A stretch of DNA of 48,002 bases from Natronococcus jeotgali DSM 18795 (GTDB lineage: Archaea; Halobacteriota; Halobacteria; Halobacteriales; Natrialbaceae), in the NCBI RefSeq assembly GCF_000337695.1, contig NZ_AOIA01000141.1:1557-49558 (forward strand), written 5' to 3'. Each line of letters opens with the position of its first letter. The first letter of the stretch is position 1. A program made the translations under genes and the position numbers. Shown here one piece after another: positions 31,384 to 40,443 of this stretch. The notes beneath the pieces were generated by a model. The model saw nothing but the letters and a program-made list of their open reading frames with translations, had not been told where the DNA came from and made no database searches.

Positions 31384-31590
31384 ACACCGGCCATTGGCAT
31401 CCCGATACATAGGTCTATCCAACGGGACGGTCCATCGTGACGAATAGTAACAGACCACAAGGGGTAGTACTCGCCGACTGTCCCCGCGCTGCTCGAACAT
31501 CTTCGGCGCTCGAGTGGGGGCGGAGAGAACGTCGGTGCGAGACGGAACTAGCGATCACATAACGAAAGGGGATGGACCGAACGAACGGGT

Positions 31591-32235
31591 ATGAGCGTGT
31601 TTCGTCGGTCGGGCGTCTTCGGGCGGACGACGCGGCGGCGCGTCTTCGACGCCGCCACCGCGGTCTCGGCGGGCGCAGTCGAGGCCGTTTCGGTCGGCCT
31701 CTGGTTCGCCCTGGTCGCCGGCTCGCGGACGACGGCGACGGCGCTCGGCGGCGTCGCCGTCCTCGTCTGCGGGACGCTCGTCCGGACGCGGATCGTCGCC
31801 GCGGCCGTCGACGGCTGGCGAGTCGGTCGCGGCCCCCGCCGAATCGGGCTCGCGCTCGCGGTCGCGGCGGGCTGGATCTGCTGGCTGTTGGCGGCGGAGA
31901 ACGTCGGTTCGCCCGCCGGAGCGATCGTCTCGACGGCGCTGCTCGGCGCCGGACTCTCGGTCCTGTTCGCGCTCGAGGACGCGGGCTGTCGACCGCGATC
32001 GGCCGACGCGGATCGGCTGGCGTCGATCGTTCCGGGATTCCTGCTGGCGCTCGGCGCGGGCGGGCTGCTCCGGGCGAGCTGGGCGTCCGGCTGGACGATC
32101 GTCTCCCCGCCGCTGCCCCTCGGCGCGACGGCGGTCGTCGTCCGGATCGGACCCCTCCAACTCGGCCTGCTCGGGTTCGCCGCGCTCGCGGTCACGGCCC
32201 ACCGGCGACGGCTGCGGCGGCTCACCGCGTCCTGA
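31591..32235 (+). CDS. Integral membrane protein of unknown function
   Basis: This 214-residue protein has about six hydrophobic segments ('AVEAVSVGLWFALVAG', 'TTATALGGVAVLVCGTLV', 'RIGLALAVAAGWICWLLAAE', 'GAIVSTALLGAGLSVLFALE', 'PGFLLALGAGGLLRASWASG', 'LQLGLLGFAALAVTAH') and basic termini. No family is recognised. It lies 59 bases before the AEC transporter on the same strand and may share its transcript. Confidence 0.72.
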   Translation: MSVFRRSGVFGRTTRRRVFDAATAVSAGAVEAVSVGLWFALVAGSRTTATALGGVAVLVCGTLVRTRIVAAAVDGWRVGRGPRRIGLALAVAAGWICWLLAAENVGSPAGAIVSTALLGAGLSVLFALEDAGCRPRSADADRLASIVPGFLLALGAGGLLRASWASGWTIVSPPLPLGATAVVVRIGPLQLGLLGFAALAVTAHRRRLRRLTAS

Positions 32236-32294
32236 CGGCGGTCGTCCGCGTGCGAGATCGAACGGTAGAAGGATCCCGATCGTCTCGAGCGCGT

Positions 32295-33203
32295 ATGGAG
32301 GTTCTCGGTCGGCTGTTGGGAATGCTCGCGGTGTTGCTGGTCGGCGCGGGGTTGCGATCTACGGGCGCGCTGAACGCCACCAGAACCGCCCGTCTCAACG
32401 CGGCGGCCTACTACGTCGCCCTCCCGGCGCTCGTGTTCGTCGGGACCTACGACCAGTCGATCGCCGATCTGCTCTCCGCAGAGCTGTTCGTCGGCTCGTT
32501 GATCGTCCTCTTCGCGACGGGTACCATCGCCTGGATCGCCTCCCGCGACCGACTCTCGACCGACCGCCGGAGCGTCGCCATCATCCAGTCGTACCACTCG
32601 AACCTCGGCTACCTCGGGCTGCCGCTGGTCGCCGCGACCTTCGACGCGCGGGTGACCGCGATCGCGAGCGTGCTCTTAGGGTTCGTGACGCTCGTCCAGC
32701 TCCCGCTGACGATCGTCGTCCTCAGCAGCTTTGGACGGGCCGACACCGATATCGGCCGCGAGCTCGCCGCCCTCGCGACGAATCCCGTGTTGCTCGCGCT
32801 GCTCGCCGGCCTCGCGGTCGGCTCGGTCGGCGCGACGTTCCCGGACGGCGTCGCGGCCGGACTCGACGCGCTGGGATCGCTCGCGCTCCCGCTGGCGCTT
32901 TTGTGTGTCGGCGCCGCCCTGCAGATCGACGCCGACGCGGTCGAGCTCGAGGCGGTGGGTTCGATCGTCGCGCTGAAGCTGTGTTGTATGCCGCTGCTGG
33001 CCTGGGCGGTGTTCTCGGCGCTCTCGGTCGACGGCGCCACCTTCACCGCGGGCGTCGTGATGTTCGGGATGCCGACGGCGGTGTCGACGTACGTCTACGC
33101 CAGCGAGCTGGGCGGCGACGCCGAGTTCGCCTCGCTGAACGTCTTCGCGACCACCGTCGCCTCCGTGGGCAGCCTGTTCGTGCTCATCACGCTGCTGGGT
33201 TGA
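32295..33203 (+). CDS. AEC-family (auxin efflux carrier-like) transporter
   Basis: This 302-residue protein starts at ATG 32295. It has about ten hydrophobic segments in the two-half AEC/BASS-type layout: 'LGRLLGMLAVLLVGAGLRST', 'RTARLNAAAYYVALPALVF', 'QSYHSNLGYLGLPLVAATFD' in the first half, and 'TNPVLLALLAGLAVGSVGAT', 'LALPLALLCVGAALQID', 'GVVMFGMPTAVSTYVYASEL' in the second. AEC proteins carry small organic anions such as malate or malonate. The substrate cannot be deduced here. Confidence 0.88.
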   Translation: MEVLGRLLGMLAVLLVGAGLRSTGALNATRTARLNAAAYYVALPALVFVGTYDQSIADLLSAELFVGSLIVLFATGTIAWIASRDRLSTDRRSVAIIQSYHSNLGYLGLPLVAATFDARVTAIASVLLGFVTLVQLPLTIVVLSSFGRADTDIGRELAALATNPVLLALLAGLAVGSVGATFPDGVAAGLDALGSLALPLALLCVGAALQIDADAVELEAVGSIVALKLCCMPLLAWAVFSALSVDGATFTAGVVMFGMPTAVSTYVYASELGGDAEFASLNVFATTVASVGSLFVLITLLG

Positions 33204-33240
33204 CCCCGCCAGCAGCGAGGCCGCGCCCTCGAGGGGCTCG

Positions 33241-34056
33241 CTACGGCGTCGGGGGTCCCGCCGGTTCTTCGGCCAGCGCCGGGCGAACGAGGACGACGTT
33301 GATCACCGCCCCGAGCAGGATCAGGATGCCGGCGAAGTACAGCCAGGTGACGAAGAGGAGGACCGCGCCGAGGGCGCCGTAGGCCGCGTACCGGGCGGCG
33401 TTCGCGGCGTAGATCTGAAAGCCCGCCTGCAGCACCGTCCAGCCGACGGCCGCGAAGGCCGTCCCCGGAACGATCTCCCGGACGGTGACGGGGATCGGCG
33501 GCAACACGTAGTAGATCGGGAGGAAGACGAGGAAGAGACCGATCAACAGGGTCACCCAGCTCGCCAGTCCGGCCAGCGGGACGACGTCGGCGGCGATCCC
33601 GAGGACGGCGCCGACGACGAGCATCAGGACGATCGCTCCGGTTCCGGCCAGGAGCACGGTAAACCCGTCCCGGATCTCGTCGGCGAGCGTGTCCTCGGCG
33701 ACCTCGTCGTAGACCATGTCGAACGCCCGGCTGAGGCCACGAAATACCTTGAGCGCGCCCCACGAGGCGACGGCGAGGGCGACGGCCGTCGCCTCGCCCC
33801 GCCCCGATTCGGTCGTCAGCGCCTCCGCGACCAGCTCCTGGCCCGCCGGCGGAAGGAAATCGCCCGTGACCAGAACCAGCCGTTCGGCGGCGTCTTCGCC
33901 GCCCAGCAGCGAGCCGACGACGAGTGCGAGCACGACCAGCGGGATCAGCGAGACGAACGCGTAGTAGGCGAAACCGGCCGCGAGAAAGGTGATCTCCCGG
34001 TCCCTCGTCGTCCGATAGATCGAACGAAGCACCGTCGAGAGCCGCGTCGTGTCCAT
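33241..34056 (-). CDS. YihY/BrkB-family membrane protein
   Basis: This 271-residue protein has six hydrophobic segments and the family's signature N-terminus 'REITFLAAGFAYYAFVSLIP' and C-terminal 'AVGWTVLQAGFQIYAANAAR', then 'YGALGAVLLFVTWLYFAGIL' and ILLGAVINVV. The family was once called ribonuclease BN but is a membrane protein of uncertain role, possibly in envelope or lipid flux. It is convergent with the AEC gene and upstream of nothing co-directional within 45 bases. Confidence 0.9.
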   Translation of the reverse strand: MDTTRLSTVLRSIYRTTRDREITFLAAGFAYYAFVSLIPLVVLALVVGSLLGGEDAAERLVLVTGDFLPPAGQELVAEALTTESGRGEATAVALAVASWGALKVFRGLSRAFDMVYDEVAEDTLADEIRDGFTVLLAGTGAIVLMLVVGAVLGIAADVVPLAGLASWVTLLIGLFLVFLPIYYVLPPIPVTVREIVPGTAFAAVGWTVLQAGFQIYAANAARYAAYGALGAVLLFVTWLYFAGILILLGAVINVVLVRPALAEEPAGPPTP

Positions 34057-34104
34057 ACGCCTGCTACGGGCGTCGACGCCAAGAGTATGGGACTTGCCTC
34101 GGGG

Positions 34105-34872
34105 TCACCACTCGTGACAGAAGTTGTGCGTCGCGAAGACCTGCCCGTTCTCGGCGACGTAGATACCGACGCCGCCGCGGTCCCAGCCGTAGGGGACGTT
34201 CTCCTCTAAGATCGCCTCGCGGTGGTCCGTGGAGTTCATCCACTGGTCGACCAGCCCCTCCGCGAGCCCCTCCGCGGTCCGGTGTTCGACGGTCCCGTTG
34301 CCGTCGGCCGCCTCGACCGGTCTGTCGACCCAGGTCATCGCGATGTTCTCGCCGTAGCCCCGACAGTAGTCGTCGACGTCGCGAAACCGGTCGTAGGGTC
34401 GCTCGCCGTCGGGGTTCGAGTGCGAGAAGTACTCCCGATCCGCCATGTCCTCGCTGTGGGCCCGCGAGACCGACGCGACCGTCCCGTCCCACTCGATCGG
34501 CTCGAGGTCGTGGGCGGCGCGGCGCTCGTTGACTTCGGCGTGGACGAAGTCCTCGACGTCGTTCGAGGGGATCGTCTCGACGTCGGTCTCGTAGCTCGAC
34601 TCGTTCGGATCGTCGGGGTCGGTCACCTCCGGGTCGCGCTCGCCGGTCGGCGGCGGCTCGGAGCTGGGCGAGGGCTGGGTTCCGACGTCGATCTCGTCGA
34701 CGTCGTCGAACCCGTCGAGATCGTCGACCAGCGCCGGACCGTAGGTCGCGCCGGCCAGCGCGATCGCGCCGACCAGTGCCACCAGGACGACCAGCCTGAC
34801 GACGCCGCGCAGCAGTCCCCGGTCGGCGCCGGTCGGGTCCGCGCTCGGACCCGGAGGAGGGCGATTGCTCAT
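34105..34872 (-). CDS. CAP-domain (SCP/PR-1) surface protein
   Basis: This 255-residue protein starts at ATG 34870-34872. One transmembrane or signal-anchor helix lies at about 25-48 ('VVRLVVLVALVGAIALAGAT'), followed by an acidic/proline linker (about 60-105). The C-terminal CAP domain has 'VHAEVNERRAAHDLEPIEWD', 'ASVSRAHSEDMADREYFSHS' (conserved H-S-x-D and F-x-H-S), YGENIAM and 'FATHNFCHEW'. CAP proteins act outside the cell. Their roles in archaea are unknown. The His and Glu residues of the CAP cavity (HSEDM, GENI) are present. Confidence 0.88.
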   Translation of the reverse strand: MSNRPPPGPSADPTGADRGLLRGVVRLVVLVALVGAIALAGATYGPALVDDLDGFDDVDEIDVGTQPSPSSEPPPTGERDPEVTDPDDPNESSYETDVETIPSNDVEDFVHAEVNERRAAHDLEPIEWDGTVASVSRAHSEDMADREYFSHSNPDGERPYDRFRDVDDYCRGYGENIAMTWVDRPVEAADGNGTVEHRTAEGLAEGLVDQWMNSTDHREAILEENVPYGWDRGGVGIYVAENGQVFATHNFCHEW

Positions 34873-34935
34873 GGTTCCTAGGCAAGCGGTCGGGAACCAA
34901 GAGTGTCGCGGTTGCACACATCCCGTAGGGCGAGC

Positions 34936-35238
34936 CTACTCCGAGCCGAACAGCGTCTCGTGGAAGGCGACCACCAGTCCCGGCACGACGGCCATGAACA
35001 GGTGTTCCTCGAGCGGGATGCCGGCGACGTCGATTCCGGTCCGAAGCTTGATGTCGAAGACGCCGACCTCGAGGGTGTAGCGGTCCCAGGCGTACGCCAC
35101 GGGATACAGCGCGAGGATCGTCGCCCCCGCTCGCCGGAGCGCGTTCGCCCGGCGAAGCAGGAGAAACGCGATCGCGCCCCAGAACAGCTCGGTCGCGAGG
35201 TAGGTGTACCGGCCGAAGACGCTGATATCGGGTACCAT
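34936..35238 (-). CDS. Short lycopene-cyclase-domain membrane protein
   Basis: This 100-residue protein starts at ATG 35236-35238. It has three hydrophobic helices and the signature 'DRYTLEVGVFDIKLRTGIDV', AGIPLEEHLFMAVVPGLVVAF. The PLEEHLF stretch is the hallmark of the heterodimer-type lycopene cyclase domain (CarR/CrtY). Full haloarchaeal CrtY has two such units (about 230 residues). This one has a single unit, so it may work as a partner or in another isoprenoid step. It is divergent from the CBS gene. Confidence 0.85.
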   Translation of the reverse strand: MVPDISVFGRYTYLATELFWGAIAFLLLRRANALRRAGATILALYPVAYAWDRYTLEVGVFDIKLRTGIDVAGIPLEEHLFMAVVPGLVVAFHETLFGSE

Positions 35239-35341
35239 ACGCCGGCTACGGAGTCGGCGTCGAAAAATGGTGTCCCTGATCCCAGCCGGCAGCACCGTGC
35301 AGTACGTTAAATACGCCGGCGTGAGTAGACCGACCCGAACG

Positions 35342-36499
35342 ATGAATATCGCTGATATCGCGACGAAGGAGTTTATCGAGGTCGACGTCGGGACGCGGAT
35401 GGGTAAGGTCCGTTCGACGTTCGAAGACGGCAACCCGAAGGGGATCATCGTCACCGACGACGGCGAGTACGAGGGCGTTCTCAGCGAGCGTGAGGTGCTC
35501 CAGTCCCACGTCGAGGACGACGCGAAGGTCGCGGCGCTGATCAAACCCAGCCGCAACTCGCCGGCGCCCCAGATCGACCGCCAGGAAGACGTCCGCGAGA
35601 CCGCGCGGATGCTCATCGAGAGCAACTCGAAGGTCGCGCCCGTCTTCGAGAACGACGAGCTCTGGGGGGTCATCACCGACGACGCGATCCTCGAGGCCGT
35701 CCTCGAGAACCTCGACGCGCTGACCGTCGAGGACGTCTACACCTCCGACCCCGTCACGCTCCAGGAGAAAGACGGCGTCGGCAAGGCGATCAACCACCTG
35801 CGCGAGCACGGCATCTCGCGGCTCCCCATCCTGAACGAGAACGGCTACCTCACGGGCGTCGTCACGACCCACGACATCGCCGACTTCGTCATCCGGGAGA
35901 ACCACAAGACGACGACCGGCGACCGGGTCGGCGACACCCAGCGGCTGCTCGACGTCCCGATCTACGACATCATGAACAGCCCCGTCAGGACGACCTCGCT
36001 CGACACCTCCGTCGAGGCCGCCGTCGAGACGATGCTCGGGGACGACTACGCCGGCCTGATGGTCACCCCCGAGGACGACGACCGCGTCGTCATCGGCGTC
36101 ATTACCAAGACCGACATCCTGCGGGCACTGACCTTCACCGAGGAGGAGCACATGGACGTCCAGATCACCAACATCTCGATGCTCGATACGATCACCCGCG
36201 AGGGGATCACCGAGAGCATCCAGGACGTCTCCGACAAGTACGCCGACATGCAGGTGATGCACGCCCACGTCCGCTTCTCCGAGCACAAAGAGAAGCTCCG
36301 CGGAACGCCGCTAGTGCAGTGTCAGATCCGCCTGCGGACCAACAAGGGCCAGGTCGCCGGCACCGGCGAGGGCTACGGCGCCGAGAACGCCTTCCGCGTC
36401 GCGCTGGACAAACTCGAGCGCAACGTCTTAGAGCTGAAAGGCGTCACCAGCGACGAGGAGTACCGCGGCCAGCTGCTGCGGAAACTGAACGAGCTGTAG
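35342..36499 (+). CDS. Four-CBS-domain protein with ribosome-hibernation-like C-terminus
   Basis: This 385-residue protein starts at ATG 35342, with a TATA-like TTAAATA about 30 bases upstream. Four CBS motifs occupy about 1-60, 65-125, 130-195 and 205-270 ('KGIIVTDDGEYEGVLSEREV', 'DPVTLQEKDGVGKAINHLRE', 'LPILNENGYLTGVVTTHDIA'). CBS pairs usually bind adenine nucleotides. The C-terminal ~110 residues ('MQVMHAHVRFSEHKEKLRGT', 'IRLRTNKGQVAGTGEGYGAE', 'NAFRVALDKLERNVLELKG') follow the beta-alpha-beta pattern of HPF/RaiA hibernation factors. I infer a nucleotide-sensing ribosome-associated factor. Confidence 0.8.
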   Translation: MNIADIATKEFIEVDVGTRMGKVRSTFEDGNPKGIIVTDDGEYEGVLSEREVLQSHVEDDAKVAALIKPSRNSPAPQIDRQEDVRETARMLIESNSKVAPVFENDELWGVITDDAILEAVLENLDALTVEDVYTSDPVTLQEKDGVGKAINHLREHGISRLPILNENGYLTGVVTTHDIADFVIRENHKTTTGDRVGDTQRLLDVPIYDIMNSPVRTTSLDTSVEAAVETMLGDDYAGLMVTPEDDDRVVIGVITKTDILRALTFTEEEHMDVQITNISMLDTITREGITESIQDVSDKYADMQVMHAHVRFSEHKEKLRGTPLVQCQIRLRTNKGQVAGTGEGYGAENAFRVALDKLERNVLELKGVTSDEEYRGQLLRKLNEL

Positions 36500-36570
36500 A
36501 CCGGCAGTCGTAGCTGTTTTTCGGACCGAGTCGACGGAACAGAACGCTCGTTTCCGTCGCTTCCGGATGA

Positions 36571-37281
36571 TCAGCGAAGCGCGTCGCCGTCCCCGCCCTC
36601 GAGGCCCGTCTCCGTGATCCGGAACTGGGCCGACTCCCCGGTGGGTTTCGAGCGGTGCTTCTCGAGGGTCGCCCGTCGGTTCCCGCCTCGGAAGCGCTCG
36701 ATCCGGAGGACGGTACCGGTCCAGTGCTCCAAGGTGTTGCCTCCGAGCGGGCGCGTTCGGTCGGCGTCGGGATCGGCGAAGACCTGGTTGGTGAGCACGA
36801 CCGCCAGATCGTGCTTGCGCGCGAGCGACAGCAGGTGGGTGATCTGGCGGGCGACGCCCCGGAGCGCCTCGCCGTCGTCGCTCTCGCCGGTTCGCTCGAG
36901 GCGGTAGAACCCGGTCGCGCTGTCGAGGACGATCAGCGAGGCCCGGTCGGCGAACTCCTCGGCGTCCCGGACCGCCTCCTCCTGTTGCTCGAAGTCCAGC
37001 GCGTCCTCGACGACGATCCGGGAGGCGACCCGCTCGACGTCCGCGGCCTCGTCGACCCGCGCGGAGAGCAGTTGCTCGAAGCGGTCGACCGAGAGCCCTT
37101 CGGTGTCGATGTAGACGGCGGTCCCGTCGGCGACGGCGGTTTCGACCGCGGCCGACAGCGCGAGGTTGGTCTTGCCCGCGGCCGGCGGTCCGTACAGCTG
37201 CGTGACAGTTCCGCGCTCGAACCCGCCGCCGAGCAGCTCGTCGATCGGCCCGCACCCGGTCGGAATCGCCTCGTCGTTCAC
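36571..37281 (-). CDS. radB: DNA repair and recombination protein RadB
   Basis: This 236-residue RecA-fold protein has Walker A GPPAAGKTN at 31-39, 'GCGPIDELLGGGFERGTVTQ' upstream of it, Walker B 'ASLIVLDSATGFYRLER', and the 'LVVLTNQVFADPD'-type loop (HDLAVVLTNQVF). It lacks the N-terminal helix-hairpin-helix domain of RadA, as RadB proteins do. RadB is a RadA mediator that promotes strand-exchange filaments during homologous recombination in euryarchaea. It is divergent from the RNase-H-fold gene at 37379, with 97 bases between start codons. Confidence 0.93.
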   Translation of the reverse strand: MNDEAIPTGCGPIDELLGGGFERGTVTQLYGPPAAGKTNLALSAAVETAVADGTAVYIDTEGLSVDRFEQLLSARVDEAADVERVASRIVVEDALDFEQQEEAVRDAEEFADRASLIVLDSATGFYRLERTGESDDGEALRGVARQITHLLSLARKHDLAVVLTNQVFADPDADRTRPLGGNTLEHWTGTVLRIERFRGGNRRATLEKHRSKPTGESAQFRITETGLEGGDGDALR

Positions 37282-37378
37282 GGGCGATATTGCTCGCCAC
37301 CCCGCAAAAACCCCCGGAAATCCGCCGCGCGCAGAGGGGTTCGCGTACGTTTATTCGGATCGAAAGCGAACTGCGACC

Positions 37379-38143
37379 GTGATCGTCGTCGCCACGTCAG
37401 ATTTCGAGGTGTACCACGGCGTCGTCAACGAGCTGCGCGAGCGCGGCGCCGCGTTCACGACCGTCGAGCCCGAGGAGCCGATTCCCGAGGAGGCGACCGT
37501 CCTCGTAACCGACGAGGCCCACGCCGACGCGTTCTCGAGCGTGACGACGGTCGTCGCCGACCCCGACGGGGCCCGACGGGCGGTCGATCAGGCGCTGACG
37601 ACCGCCCGCGGCGAGGGCGGACGAACGATCGTCGGCGTCGATCCCGGGCGAAAGCCCGGCATCGCCGTGCTGGCCGGCGAGATGGTGGTCGCCGCGTTTC
37701 AGGTTCCGCTCGCCGACGCCGTCGACGTAGTCCAGCGGGAGGTCGCCGACGCGACCTCGCCGGTGGTTCGGATCGGCGACGGCGCCCGACTGCAGAGCTC
37801 GACGCTAGTCAACGACCTCGAGGACGTCCGCGTCGAGCTCGTCGACGAGACGGGAACGACGCCGTACCTCGGTACGGGTTCGCGCGGGATGGGCGACGTA
37901 CTGGCCGCCGTCAACATCGCTCGCCTCGAGGGTGAACCCGTCGAAACTCGAGAGATCGAGCCGACCGCGGGCGAACTCCAGATGATCAAGGACCGGGCGC
38001 GCGAGCGAAGCGAGACCAACCGGGCGATCGACGAGGGATTAGCCCGGCGGGTCGCCGCCGGCGAGCTGACCGTCGAGGAAGCGCTGGCCGAACACCGCGA
38101 CCGCGACGCCGACGACTCCTCGAGCGGCGAGTCCGGTTCCTGA
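37379..38143 (+). CDS. RNase-H-fold (RuvC-like) protein of unknown function
   Basis: This 254-residue protein starts at GTG 37379, with TTTATTCGG 24-32 bases upstream. The first ~75 residues form a small alpha/beta domain ('VIVVATSDFEVYHGVVNELR'). Then 'RTIVGVDPGRKPGIAVLAGE' (D88 in the first strand) is the typical opening of the RuvC/YqgF RNase-H fold. Later acidic residues occur in 'VRIGDGARLQSSTLVNDLED' and 'GSRGMGDVLAAVNIARLEGE'. A role as a nuclease acting on recombination intermediates is inferred from the fold and its divergent partner radB. A fully conserved catalytic triad was not verified. Confidence 0.75.
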   Translation: MIVVATSDFEVYHGVVNELRERGAAFTTVEPEEPIPEEATVLVTDEAHADAFSSVTTVVADPDGARRAVDQALTTARGEGGRTIVGVDPGRKPGIAVLAGEMVVAAFQVPLADAVDVVQREVADATSPVVRIGDGARLQSSTLVNDLEDVRVELVDETGTTPYLGTGSRGMGDVLAAVNIARLEGEPVETREIEPTAGELQMIKDRARERSETNRAIDEGLARRVAAGELTVEEALAEHRDRDADDSSSGESGS

Positions 38144-38275
38144 CGGAGCGCCGTCGTGGCCCGCCTCGAACCGACCCCGCCCGCGGCCGTTCTCGAGCCC
38201 GCTGCGCTCGTTCGTTCGCTCACCCTCAAGTACCCTGTAATTTCAAAATCCATAACAGTAATTTAGTTAGAAAAT

Positions 38276-39511
38276 ATGACTATCTGTATGGGTGAATGGA
38301 ATCGGCGATCGGTGATCGTCTCGAGTGCGGCCCTCGCGACCGGTACCGCCCTCGCCGCAGCCGGAACGAGCAGCGCGAAGGAATCCCCAGCGACCCCCGA
38401 CGCGACCGAACCGAGCGGCTGGTCGTCCCACGGTGGAACGATCGGCAACTGTCGGAGCGTCCCCTCGAGCGACGGGTTCCGCCGACCGAACGGGGTCGCC
38501 TGGCGGTACGACCGTAGCGGACCCGCGGCGGTCGTCGAGGACGCCGTCTACCTCCAGACCGACGGCGAGGTACACTCCCTCGCCGCGAGCGACGGGAGTC
38601 GTCGGTGTATCGCCGACGGGATCGACGCGTCCGGAACGCCCGCGGTCTCCGGGGACCGCGTCTACGTCGCGGGCGAAGCGGTCGCGGCGCTCGAGGCCGA
38701 CACCGGCGACGTGCGCTGGAGCGAGTCGCTCGGCGGAGCGGAGTCGGTATCGTCGCCGGTCGTCGCCCTCGGCGCGGTCTATGTGAGCGCCGACGGCGTC
38801 CTTCGCGCGTTCGACGCCCACACGGGCGACCTGCGCTGGGAGCGCGAGACGGTCGACGTGCGCCTCGACGCCGACGGCCGGCCCGGCGAGGTCGCGTACG
38901 GCTTCCACTCGAGCGACGGGACGGTCGCCGTCGCCGACGGGACGGTCTGGGCGGTGTTGGACGGCGCACGGAGCGAGAGCGGGATCGACGTGGACGCGGT
39001 CGTCGCGCTCGATCCGGCGACGGGCCGGACCCTGCGGACGACCCGCCTGCCGTCGGGACGGGCCGCGAACGGGCTGGCGGCCACCGAGGACGCGCTGTTC
39101 GTCGAGACGCCGGGCGAGGAGGGAATCGTCGTGCTCGATCCCGCCTCGGGGGCGGTCGTCGACACCGTCAGCGACGCCCTCCACAGCGCCGCCGTCGGCG
39201 ATATCGCCGTCACCCACGGGCGCCACACGCTCTCGAGCACCGGCGCCGACGCGCCGTGGAACGACCGGGAGGCCCACGCCTACGGGAAGCCGACGATCGT
39301 CGGCGACGTCGTCGTCGTCGCCCACAGTAGAGGCGACCGCACATCGGCCGACGAGCTCGTCGGGTTCGACCTCGAGGACGGCGCCGAGCGCTGGCGGTTC
39401 GCCTTCGACGACCGCCACTGGTCCGACGGGTTCCCGATCGACGCGATCGTCGACGGGGAGACGGTCTACGTCGACAGGGGCGGCGAACTTACCGCGGTTC
39501 GGTCGTCGTAG
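38276..39511 (+). CDS. Secreted PQQ-type beta-propeller protein
   Basis: This 411-residue protein has a twin-arginine signal near the start ('EWNRRSVIVSSAALATGTAL', R10-R11). About six repeats follow, of the kind 'VSGDRVYVAGEAVAALEADT', 'GAVYVSADGVLRAFDAHTGD', LRWERETVDV, with the A-x-D-x2-TG-x2-R/W pattern of PQQ-binding-like propeller blades. It is probably exported as a folded protein and acts at the cell surface. No catalytic domain is visible, so binding or scaffolding is as likely as enzyme activity. An alternative start is ATG 38288. Confidence 0.85.
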   Translation: MTICMGEWNRRSVIVSSAALATGTALAAAGTSSAKESPATPDATEPSGWSSHGGTIGNCRSVPSSDGFRRPNGVAWRYDRSGPAAVVEDAVYLQTDGEVHSLAASDGSRRCIADGIDASGTPAVSGDRVYVAGEAVAALEADTGDVRWSESLGGAESVSSPVVALGAVYVSADGVLRAFDAHTGDLRWERETVDVRLDADGRPGEVAYGFHSSDGTVAVADGTVWAVLDGARSESGIDVDAVVALDPATGRTLRTTRLPSGRAANGLAATEDALFVETPGEEGIVVLDPASGAVVDTVSDALHSAAVGDIAVTHGRHTLSSTGADAPWNDREAHAYGKPTIVGDVVVVAHSRGDRTSADELVGFDLEDGAERWRFAFDDRHWSDGFPIDAIVDGETVYVDRGGELTAVRSS

Positions 39512-39585
39512 TCCGTCCGGGCCGAGGGCGGACCCGCAGAGCGGAAGAACACGTACTTCTACCCTCCCCCGACGTAGACGACGGT

Positions 39586-40443
39586 ATGGACGGAACTGCG
39601 CCCGACCGCACCGCCGAGCTCGCGCTCCTGCTCGAGGTCGCGGGCACGCCCAAACCCGGAAACGTCGACCGCCACCGGGACCTCGAGGACCTGCGTTTCG
39701 AACACTTCATCGCCGGCGCCGTCGGCGCCCGCGACGGGCTCGAACTGGCCGCCAACGGCGCGGCCGTCGGCCCCGCCTTCGAGCGCGCCGTCGAGGGGAT
39801 GGCGACCCAGGAGGGCGGCAACACCCAGTTCGGCGCGCTGTTGTTGCTCGTCCCCCTGGTTCGGGCCGCCCGCCACGAGCTCTCCCAGCCCGTCGTCGAG
39901 GGCGTCCTCGAGGGGACGACCGTCGCCGACGCGGCCGCCTTCTACCGGGCCTTCGAGCACGTCGACGTCTTCGTCGCCGACCCGCCCGAGGGAATGGCCC
40001 CGCTGGACGTCCGCCGCGGCGCCGACGCGATCCCCGCCCTCGAGGAGCGCGGGCTCACCCTGCTCGACGTGATGGATCGCAGCGTTCCGGGCGACGACGT
40101 CGCCCGCGAGTGGGTCACCGGGTTCGAGCGCTCGTTCGACGCCGCCGAGCGCCTCGCCGCGGCCGACGGCCCGATCCTCGATCGAACCGCCGCCGCCTTC
40201 CTCTCCCTGCTCGCGGAACGGCCCGACACCCTCGTCGCCGACCGCCGCGGCGAGGCGGTCGCCGCGGAGGTGACCGACCGCGCCGCCGCGCTGGTCGAAC
40301 GCGACGCCCTCGAGACCGACCGCGATGCCGTCGAGTCGTTCGCCGACGAACTCGTCGACCGCGGGATCAACCCCGGAACGACGGCCGATCTGACCGCGGC
40401 CGGACTGTTCATCGCCCTCGAGCGCGAAGCGGTCGAGCTATGA
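39586..40443 (+). CDS. CitG-like triphosphoribosyl-dephospho-CoA synthase family protein
   Basis: This 285-residue all-helical protein has 'ALLLEVAGTPKPGNVDRHRD' at 15-34 and 'GMATQEGGNTQFGALLLLVP', both conserved in the CitG/MdcB family. CitG makes the prosthetic-group precursor of citrate lyase from ATP and dephospho-CoA. Haloarchaea lack citrate lyase, so the actual substrate is uncertain. The stop overlaps the start of the DUF447 gene (ATGA at 40440-40443). The pair is conserved-looking and may act in a flavin- or methanopterin-related pathway, but that is inference. Confidence 0.85.
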   Translation: MDGTAPDRTAELALLLEVAGTPKPGNVDRHRDLEDLRFEHFIAGAVGARDGLELAANGAAVGPAFERAVEGMATQEGGNTQFGALLLLVPLVRAARHELSQPVVEGVLEGTTVADAAAFYRAFEHVDVFVADPPEGMAPLDVRRGADAIPALEERGLTLLDVMDRSVPGDDVAREWVTGFERSFDAAERLAAADGPILDRTAAAFLSLLAERPDTLVADRRGEAVAAEVTDRAAALVERDALETDRDAVESFADELVDRGINPGTTADLTAAGLFIALEREAVEL

